A DNA stretch of 11,939 nucleotides from NCBI GenBank assembly GCA_031256815.1, contig JAIRPU010000105.1:1-11939 (forward strand), read 5' to 3'. The position numbers and the translations under genes were made by a program. Positions 7,206-11,939 of the stretch are shown here, in pieces. The notes beneath the pieces were generated by a model. It worked only from the letters and a program-made list of their open reading frames with translations, was not told the DNA's origin and made no database searches. Position 1 is the stretch's first letter; each line of letters begins with the position of its first letter. Source of the DNA: Spirochaetaceae bacterium (lineage in GTDB: Bacteria > Spirochaetota > Spirochaetia > Treponematales > Breznakiellaceae).

Positions 7206-7738
7206 GAAAGCGCCTCTTCTTTGAATGCGGATATTGTATTAACAGCGTTTCTAATTTTTGCTACAAGCGGAATACGCCCAAACGCGCCGACAAGTTTGCT
7301 GTTTGCAATTTTTGGAAGCAGGGTTCGTCTGTAAACAGGCACAAGGGCGCGTATTAAAAAATAAACCGGAAACCAAAGCGCAATAGCGGCGGCAAGCCCG
7401 CCGGCGACAAGCGTGTTGTTAAAGCGGGTGAACGGCACAAATGGCATATTGTAAAGTTTGGTATAAAAAGGCCGCAGCGCTTCCATATTAAGAACGAACC
7501 AGCCAAGTTCATCGGTAAGAGGATAAATAAAAGGCGAACAGAGTTTTACAAGCGCCAGAACAAAAATTTTTGCCGCGTGGTTGTGCGTCCAAAAAAGTGA
7601 AAACACAAAGAGCGCAATCCAAAATATGCCTGTGGGAAGAAGCGCAAACAGCAAGCCCCACGCAAAGCCGGCGGCGATATGCGTCCTTCTGACGTTCCCG
7701 TTAAGCGCCAGTATTAATTTTGCAATTCCTTTTATCAC
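7196..7738 (-). CDS. TIGR03546 family (DUF2062-like) small membrane protein
   Basis: The product is a 180-residue integral membrane protein of unknown function. The N-terminal motif IAAGFAWGLLFALLPTG (21-37), with spaced glycines and a proline, is typical of DUF2062/TIGR03546 proteins. Hydrophobic segments lie at about 22-50, 56-80 and 108-133, followed by a basic C-terminal tail. The conserved SPFIYPLTDELGWFVL stretch is at 68-83. The start is GTG at 7738: the protein begins IKGIAKLILALN as relatives do, and no good ATG alternative is near. It is first in the operon and overlaps TIGR03545 by ten bases, so the two products are probably made in linked amounts and may form an inner-membrane complex (inference). 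No Shine-Dalgarno precedes the GTG. Confidence 0.83.
   Translation of the reverse strand: MIKGIAKLILALNGNVRRTHIAAGFAWGLLFALLPTGIFWIALFVFSLFWTHNHAAKIFVLALVKLCSPFIYPLTDELGWFVLNMEALRPFYTKLYNMPFVPFTRFNNTLVAGGLAAAIALWFPVYFLIRALVPVYRRTLLPKIANSKLVGAFGRIPLVAKIRNAVNTISAFKEEALSWQ
7213..7219 (-). promoter_or_regulatory. Ribosome binding site of the TIGR03545 gene
   Basis: GAAGAGG on the minus strand lies seven bases before the ATG at 7205, inside the end of the TIGR03546 coding sequence. It fixes the start codon and is one of the clearest Shine-Dalgarno sequences in the window, in contrast to the other genes of this operon. Confidence 0.7.
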
Positions 7739-7744
7739 GCCTGT

Positions 7745-7773
7745 ATTCTAATATCAATTTATTTTTTACGCAA
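7745..7773 (-). promoter_or_regulatory. Predicted promoter of the TIGR03546-TIGR03545-radA operon
   Basis: On the minus strand TTGCGT (7773-7768), a 17-base spacer and TAGAAT (7750-7745) form a plausible sigma70-type promoter. The -10 matches at five of six positions; only the TTG of the -35 is convincing. Transcription should start close to 7738, the first base of the GTG codon, implying a leaderless message. Confidence 0.45.
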
Positions 7774-7782
7774 CACAAGTTT

Positions 7783-7850
7783 ACCGCGCCGCGCTGCTCC
7801 TCCAGCCTGCGAGTCTGTAGCCGGCGATAGGCCATGCTAAACGGCGCGGT
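7783..7850. repeat. 9-bp GC-rich inverted repeat with a 50-base loop in the divergent gap
   Basis: ACCGCGCCG (7783-7791) is exactly complementary to CGGCGCGGT (7842-7850). The enclosed 50 bases are themselves structured, for example GCCT (7805-7808) against AGGC (7829-7832). The element lies between the two predicted divergent promoters and outside both predicted transcripts. It could be a regulator binding site, an intergenic repeat unit, or a structured RNA or leader if a promoter lies further upstream. I recognise no known riboswitch or small RNA in it. Confidence 0.5.
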
Positions 7851-7879
7851 TTAGTATTTATGGTATTTCGGGCGCATTA

Positions 7880-7908
7880 TTGGTTTTTTTTGGGTTTTTA
7901 ATTATATT
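7880..7908 (+). promoter_or_regulatory. Predicted promoter of the UPF0164 gene
   Basis: TTGGTT (7880-7885), a 17-base spacer rich in T, and TATATT (7903-7908, five of six matches) precede the ATG at 7916 by seven bases. The expected transcription start coincides with the start codon. The -35 is weak beyond its TTG. Confidence 0.4.
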
Positions 7909-7915
7909 TAATCTG

Positions 7916-9166
7916 ATGAGTCATAGAGTCCGCGTCTTAATAATTTTATTAATGGCGTCAGCGCCGCTGCTCCGCGCTCTGAATATGGACTCGGGTAACT
8001 ACGGTTCAATTCATGACTTTTTTAACAGTCTGTACGGAACGGACGAAAACGCGGGCCTTACCGCCTTTCCGGTTTTAAATATACCTATGGGCGGCCGCTC
8101 AGAAGGCATGGCAGGCGCTTTTTCCGCTGTTTGCGATGATATTTCGTTTATAGACTGGAATCCCGCCGGCTCCGCAATGTTAACCAAAACAGAGCTTGCC
8201 CTTTTTCATAACAACTGGATTGCCGATACAAAAATCGAATCGGCGGTATTTGCCACACGCATTAAGCGCGTGGGACTTTCCGCCGCGGCAAAATGGCTTT
8301 ATACCCCGTTTACCGAATATGACGGCTGGGGCGAACGCGCTTCCAAAGGCTATTATTCAGAAGCTGCCGGTACTTTAAACTTTTCGTATAATTTTTTTCC
8401 GGGCTATTACTATTCCGGCTTTTCCATAGGTGCCAGTCTTAAAGGTTTTTTCCGTTCAACCCCTGAACTTGCCGCTTACTCACAGGCCTCACAATCCGCG
8501 GGAGGCTTTGCCGCCGATTTTGGAATTCTTACGCGCGTAAATCTTTTTAAATTTTATGATTCACGCGATAAAAACACGTCTTTTGCGCTTGTGTTCAGGA
8601 ACATTGGGCCGCCTGTGCTGGAAGAAGCGCTGCCCGGCGTTGCCACAGCGGGTATGTCGTGGAAGCCGGTACGCCCCCTGCTAATCTCGTTTGACGCCTC
8701 TATGCCCGTAAACATAATGGATATTTCGCTTTCAGAAAAACCGTACTTTGCGCTTGGACTTTCCGCCATGGTTACGCGCTTTTTGTCCATGCGCGCAGGC
8801 GGAATGTTAAAAGCGGGCAGCGCGCGCGTTACCGTTGGAAGCTCAATAGAGATAGGCGCTACAGCGATAGAAGTAAACTATACGCTTGACCTTACCACCC
8901 AGGTACAGCCTTTAAACCGCGTAACGGTTGGAGTAAGGCTTGACCTGGGCGATGGCGGCCGCGCTGCCGCCGCAAAAATTGTCGATTCAAAATATCTTGC
9001 CGGACTGGACGCTTACAGTTCCGGCGATGATGAAAAAGCCATGGAATTTTTTAACGCCGCACTGGAAATAAATCCGTTTTTTGACCCCGCGCTGGAAGGT
9101 GTGGCGGCGATAAAACGCTACCGTGAACTTCAACAGCGCATAAAAAAAATGGAATCGCTTGAATAA
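7916..9166 (+). CDS. UPF0164 family protein, FadL-like outer-membrane barrel
   Basis: This 416-residue protein is predicted to be exported. Residues 1-22 (MSHRVRVLIILLMASAPLLR and onward) are a basic, then hydrophobic signal peptide, although the cleavage site is not clear. The segment GGRSEGMAGAFSAVCDDISFIDWNPAGSA (59-87) is the signature shared by UPF0164, PorV and FadL-type barrels. The following residues alternate hydrophobic and polar in many short strands, with aromatic-rich turns, as expected for an outer-membrane beta barrel. The last 58 residues (from about 359) differ: YLAGLDAYSSGDDEKAMEFFNAALEINP is a single TPR-like repeat followed by a charged helix. Treponeme relatives such as those of T. 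pallidum are proposed long-chain fatty-acid transporters; I infer a similar role. The ATG at 7916 is preferred to an in-frame TTG at 7880 because the signal peptide then begins correctly. No Shine-Dalgarno is seen. Confidence 0.85.
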   Translation: MSHRVRVLIILLMASAPLLRALNMDSGNYGSIHDFFNSLYGTDENAGLTAFPVLNIPMGGRSEGMAGAFSAVCDDISFIDWNPAGSAMLTKTELALFHNNWIADTKIESAVFATRIKRVGLSAAAKWLYTPFTEYDGWGERASKGYYSEAAGTLNFSYNFFPGYYYSGFSIGASLKGFFRSTPELAAYSQASQSAGGFAADFGILTRVNLFKFYDSRDKNTSFALVFRNIGPPVLEEALPGVATAGMSWKPVRPLLISFDASMPVNIMDISLSEKPYFALGLSAMVTRFLSMRAGGMLKAGSARVTVGSSIEIGATAIEVNYTLDLTTQVQPLNRVTVGVRLDLGDGGRAAAAKIVDSKYLAGLDAYSSGDDEKAMEFFNAALEINPFFDPALEGVAAIKRYRELQQRIKKMESLE

Positions 9167-9199
9167 AAACAGTTTCCGTTGTCTTTCCCGCTGCCGTTC

Positions 9200-9230
9200 A
9201 AGCGGCGCTAACGGATAAATCCGCTTTTAA
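9200..9230 (+). terminator. Probable intrinsic terminator after the UPF0164 gene
   Basis: AAGCGG (9200-9205) and CCGCTT (9221-9226) form a 6-bp stem with a 15-base loop, the 3' arm running into TTTTAA. The loop contains a further short CGGA/TCCG pairing that competes with the outer stem. It lies 34 bases past the stop codon. A separate 5-bp GC stem with a TTTT loop is at 9259-9272 but has no following T-run. Confidence 0.42.
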
Positions 9231-9303
9231 TCGTGCTGCCTTACAAGCATTTTACGCCGCGGCTTTTGCCGCAATAAACCTCACCTTTCTGCCGCGCCCG
9301 GCC

Positions 9304-9312
9304 TGTTATTAT
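9304..9312 (+). promoter_or_regulatory. Predicted extended -10 promoter of rny-dus
   Basis: TGT followed by TATTAT (9304-9312) fits an extended -10 element (TGn plus five of six -10 bases). No -35 is recognisable upstream, which extended -10 promoters can tolerate. Transcription would begin near 9319 and give rny a leader of roughly 97 bases. A weaker alternative, TTGTAA (9331-9336) with TAAAAC (9354-9359) at 17 bases, would start inside the leader stem. Confidence 0.35.
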
Positions 9313-9358
9313 AGAGGGCTAAAAAGACTCTTGTAATAAAAATTGATATATGGTAAAA

Positions 9359-9406
9359 CTTACCGAAAATTAATATGAGGGGCTGTTTTTACGGCTCAAC
9401 GGTAAG
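9359..9406 (+). promoter_or_regulatory. Foldable rny leader that can cover the ribosome binding site
   Basis: CTTACCG (9359-9365) is exactly complementary to CGGTAAG (9400-9406), a 7-bp outer stem whose 3' arm overlaps the AAGGGG Shine-Dalgarno (9404-9409). Inside it GGGCTGT (9380-9386) pairs with ACGGCTC (9391-9397) around a TTTT loop (seven pairs, two of them G-U). Such nested stems just before a ribonuclease gene suggest translational control or self-cleavage feedback, which is inference. Confidence 0.45.
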
Positions 9407-9415
9407 GGGTTAAAA

Positions 9416-10945
9416 ATGGAATGGATAATTTTGGTCATTCTTTCTCTTGCCGGGTTAACCTTGGGATGGACCACACGGTGGCTTTATGCGAAATTTCAAC
9501 TTACGGCAACAGAACAGGTTGCTGAAAGGATAAAGAAAGATGCTGTTCGGGATGCGGAGGCTATCAAGAAGGAAATGCTTCTTGAGGCAAAAGAAAGAAT
9601 TATCAGCGAGCGAAATCAGCACGAGAGGGAAACTCGGGAACGCAGGGCGGAACTGCAGCGTTATGAGAGCAGAGTAGCGCAAAAAGAGGACGTTATTGAC
9701 AAAAAACTGCGCCAAACGGAACGTATTGAGCAGCAGTTACAAGAAAAAGAAAAAGCTTTTAATAAACGTGAAGAAGCGCTTTCTTTTGAAGAAGACCGCT
9801 ATCGCTCGGAACTTGAGCGTATATCAGGCCTAAGCGCCGCGGAAGCAAAGCAGCTTATTATCCGCGATTTAGAAAGTGAAGCAAAGCATGACGCGCAAAC
9901 GATTATAAACAAGATAGAAAACGAGGCTAATCTGGCTGCCGAAAAGAAAGCTATGTCTATTCTTGTAACGGCTATTCAACGTGTGGCTACTGAGGTAACA
10001 GGCGACATAACCGTTACAACTGTAACGCTGCCCGGAGACGAAATGAAGGGGCGTATTATTGGCCGGGAGGGGCGGAATATACGCGCCCTTGAAACGCTTA
10101 CCGGAGTTGACGTAATTATTGACGACACGCCGGAGGCTGTTGTTATTTCGTGTTTCGACCCGGTTCGCCGCGAAATCGCAAAGACTTCCATGGAAAAACT
10201 CGTAGCAGACGGGCGGATTCATCCGGCGCGCATAGAAGAAATTGTCGCAAAGGTTTCCAAAGACACTTCTCAACGTATATTTGACGAAGGCGAAAAAGCG
10301 CTTTTTAATCTTGGAATTCACAACATGAATAACGATGCTATAAGGGCGCTTGGACGCTTGCACTTTCGCGCAAGTTACGGGCAGAACGTACTTGTACACT
10401 CAAAAGAAGTTGCGCTTATTGCAACAACGCTTGCCGCCGAGCTTGGCGCAAACCGCGAACTTGTAAAACGCGGCGCGCTTTTGCATGATATTGGTAAAGG
10501 CGTAGAAACAGACAGCGAACTGAATCACGCAGAAATTGGCATGGAAATGGCGCGGAAGATGGGGGAAGACCCTCGTGTTCTCAACATGATAGGCAGTCAT
10601 CATAACGACATAGAACCTTCGTGCGTAGAAAGCGTAATTGTGCAAATAGCGGACGCTATTTCCGCAGCGCGGCCAGGGGCGAGAAAAGAAACCATGGATG
10701 CGTATACCAAACGTCTTAAAAATCTTGAAAATATAGCGACAGGTTTTGAAGGGGTCGACAAGGCGTTTGCGATACAGGCTGGACGCGAGCTGCGAATCGT
10801 AGTGCATAACGAATCGATAAGCGAAGACGGAGCGCGCAGCATGGCGCGTGAAGTAGCGCGTAAAATTGAAAACGACCTTAGATATCCCGGCCGGATTAAA
10901 ATTACAATGATACGGGAAACGCGCATTGTGGAGTATGCGCGTTAA
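9416..10945 (+). CDS. rny: Ribonuclease Y
   Basis: RNase Y is a membrane-anchored endoribonuclease that starts mRNA decay. The 509 residues match the usual length. They comprise an N-terminal membrane helix (about 3-19), a long charged coiled coil (about 30-190), a KH RNA-binding domain with GRIIGREGRNIRALETLTGVDVIIDD (from residue 212), and an HD phosphohydrolase domain. The metal ligands expected for that domain are all present: H328 in HSKEVA, H357-D358 in LLHDIGKG, H395-H396 in SHHND, and D413 in QIADAISAARPGAR. The ATG at 9416 has an AAGGGG ribosome binding site about six bases upstream and places the membrane helix at the extreme N-terminus. dus follows after 23 bases on the same strand, so the two are probably co-transcribed. 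Confidence 0.97.
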   Translation: MEWIILVILSLAGLTLGWTTRWLYAKFQLTATEQVAERIKKDAVRDAEAIKKEMLLEAKERIISERNQHERETRERRAELQRYESRVAQKEDVIDKKLRQTERIEQQLQEKEKAFNKREEALSFEEDRYRSELERISGLSAAEAKQLIIRDLESEAKHDAQTIINKIENEANLAAEKKAMSILVTAIQRVATEVTGDITVTTVTLPGDEMKGRIIGREGRNIRALETLTGVDVIIDDTPEAVVISCFDPVRREIAKTSMEKLVADGRIHPARIEEIVAKVSKDTSQRIFDEGEKALFNLGIHNMNNDAIRALGRLHFRASYGQNVLVHSKEVALIATTLAAELGANRELVKRGALLHDIGKGVETDSELNHAEIGMEMARKMGEDPRVLNMIGSHHNDIEPSCVESVIVQIADAISAARPGARKETMDAYTKRLKNLENIATGFEGVDKAFAIQAGRELRIVVHNESISEDGARSMAREVARKIENDLRYPGRIKITMIRETRIVEYAR

Positions 10946-10957
10946 AAAATAATGGCG

Positions 10958-10969
10958 CGTTTTAAAACG
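10958..10969. repeat. 12-bp perfect palindrome at the dus start
   Basis: CGTTTTAAAACG reads identically on both strands, and its last base is the first base of the GTG start codon of dus. With no central loop it is more like a protein-binding half-site pair than an RNA hairpin. In AT-rich intergenic sequence a chance palindrome of this length is possible. Confidence 0.35.
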
Positions 10970-11934
10970 TGAATGGGCAAAAAAACGGTTTTTTAGCAAA
11001 TTTTTCCGGCAAACCGGTTTTTCTTGCCCCATTGGCAGGCTGGACAGAAAGCGTATTCCGTTCCTTGTGCATAGAAGCGGGAGCGGATTTTTGCTGGACA
11101 GAACTCGTTTCATCCGAAGCGCTTGTCCGCGGCGCGGATTGCAGGCTTTTACTGCGCCGCGCCCATAATGAAACCGCTTATGCAATTCAGCTTTTTGGCT
11201 CAAATCCAAACGTAATGGCGGAAGCGGCGCGAAGGGTTTTATGTTACTCACCTTCCCTTATAGATATTAACGCCGGCTGCCCTGTTCCCAAAGTAACAAA
11301 ATCCGGAGCGGGAGCGGCGCTTATGAAGTCGCCGGCGCTGCTTGGCAAAATTGTTGAGGCTGTTGCAAAGGCCGTCTCGCCCGTGCCTGTAAGCGTAAAA
11401 ATCCGCTCCGGCTGGGATGCGGCAAGCATTAATTTTGAAGAATGTGCTGAAAGCGCCGTTGCGCATGGCGCGGCGCTTGTTTCCATACATCCGCGTACAA
11501 GGGCGCAAGGTTATGGCGGCAAAAGCGATTGGCTTTGTATAAAAAAACTTGCAAGGAGTCTGCCTGTGCCTGTCTGCGGTTCAGGCGATTTGTTTTTTCC
11601 GGAAGATGTAAAGCGTATGTTTGACGAAACCGGCTGTGCCGCCGTAATGATAGCGCGCGGAGCGCAGGGGAACCCGTTTATTTTTTCGCAAAGCAGAGCT
11701 TTTATTGAATCTAAAACTTATACTGAATATGGACATGAACAGAGGCTTGCAATGGCGCTTCGACATCTTGAATTGCTTGCCGCATCCGCCGGCGAAAAAA
11801 AAGCCTGTGTTGAAATGCGAAAAATTTTTTGCGCGTATCTTAAAGGCATATCCGGAGCATCCGAACTTCGCGCTAAAATTGTTCATTGTTCCAGCATAGC
11901 GGATTATAAAACAGCCTGCGCTTTGTGTCGCTAA
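10969..11934 (+). CDS. dus: tRNA-dihydrouridine synthase
   Basis: Dus enzymes are FMN-dependent and reduce specific uridines in tRNA to dihydrouridine using NAD(P)H. This 321-residue protein has a TIM-barrel catalytic domain with the expected sites: FLAPLAGWTESVFRSL (FMN loop, about 18-33), INAGCPVPKVTKSGAGAALM with the catalytic proton-donor cysteine C104, VSVKIRSGW with K144 and R146, SIHPRTRAQGYGG with H174, and GSGDLFFPEDV followed by GCAAVMIARGAQGNPFIF for FMN-phosphate binding. The C-terminal helical tRNA-binding domain follows. Length is typical. The subtype (DusA, B or C) cannot be settled by eye, but the motifs resemble DusB most. The start is GTG at 10969; nearby ATGs are out of frame, and no Shine-Dalgarno is visible. 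Being 23 bases behind rny, it probably shares its transcript. Confidence 0.93.
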   Translation: MNGQKNGFLANFSGKPVFLAPLAGWTESVFRSLCIEAGADFCWTELVSSEALVRGADCRLLLRRAHNETAYAIQLFGSNPNVMAEAARRVLCYSPSLIDINAGCPVPKVTKSGAGAALMKSPALLGKIVEAVAKAVSPVPVSVKIRSGWDAASINFEECAESAVAHGAALVSIHPRTRAQGYGGKSDWLCIKKLARSLPVPVCGSGDLFFPEDVKRMFDETGCAAVMIARGAQGNPFIFSQSRAFIESKTYTEYGHEQRLAMALRHLELLAASAGEKKACVEMRKIFCAYLKGISGASELRAKIVHCSSIADYKTACALCR

Positions 11935-11939
11935 ACAGC

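Noticed and set aside
7792..7841. A riboswitch, SRP RNA or 6S RNA inside the inverted repeat of the divergent gap
   Set aside because: I compared the core by eye with the conserved motifs of TPP, cobalamin, cyclic-di-GMP and SAM riboswitches and of SRP RNA. None is present. It is kept only as an unexplained inverted repeat.
9191..9210. A GTTCAAGC sequence resembling a tRNA T-loop in the gap after the UPF0164 gene
   Set aside because: The base required to close the T stem is wrong, and no acceptor, D arm or anticodon arm can be built around it.
9869..10399. A 176-codon open frame on the minus strand
   Set aside because: It is antisense to the KH and early HD region of rny. It shows no family motifs and no ribosome binding site.
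10400..11251. A 283-codon open frame on the minus strand
   Set aside because: It lies wholly antisense to the 3' part of rny and the start of dus, both of which have complete conserved motifs. Its translation is low in acidic residues and rich in Phe/Arg/His with no recognisable domain, typical of a shadow frame.

Overview
The window looks like chromosomal DNA of a spirochaete, most likely a Treponema or close relative. The main pointers are a UPF0164-type FadL-like outer-membrane protein of the kind best known from treponemes, and an adjacent TIGR03546/TIGR03545 envelope gene pair. A non-canonical PabB-aminotransferase fusion and an RNase Y fit that lineage but are less specific. No transposase, phage gene, integrase or CRISPR array is visible, so this reads as a core-genome segment with several uncharacterised envelope genes.

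Layout. Bases 1-18 hold what looks like the 5' end of a class II (Leu-like) tRNA on the minus strand, running off the window. A DUF1015 gene (64-1410, minus) follows. It is divergent from a pabB-pabC-like fusion (1511-3175, plus), and the two are served by face-to-face promoters whose -10 boxes overlap. Behind the fusion, after a GC-rich hairpin, is a small lipoprotein with an FMN-binding domain (3214-3567). It meets radA (3564-4949, minus) tail to tail with a 4-base overlap. radA is the last gene of a minus-strand operon TIGR03546 - TIGR03545 - radA (7738 down to 3564). A strong stem-loop sits at the TIGR03545/radA junction.

A 177-base divergent gap (7739-7915) carries a 9-bp inverted repeat with a 50-base loop. 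It separates this operon from the UPF0164 gene (7916-9166, plus). A 249-base gap (9167-9415) holds a probable terminator, an extended -10 promoter and a foldable leader whose outer stem covers the ribosome binding site of rny. RNase Y (9416-10945) and a tRNA-dihydrouridine synthase (10969-11934) then form a plus-strand pair.

How the genes fit together. The fusion gene contributes to p-aminobenzoate/folate synthesis. rny and dus are RNA-metabolism genes, and radA is a recombination gene. The TIGR03546/TIGR03545 pair and the UPF0164 protein are cell-envelope genes. TIGR03545 has one membrane anchor and a long AsmA-like, coiled-coil-rich body. Side by side with a FadL-like barrel, this is the most plausible undescribed system here, possibly lipid or hydrophobic-compound traffic between membranes, but that function is inference. 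A second theme is translation initiation: three genes (DUF1015, TIGR03546, UPF0164) have a -10-like box only 6-10 bases before the start codon and no Shine-Dalgarno, suggesting leaderless mRNAs, whereas TIGR03545 and rny have clear ribosome binding sites.
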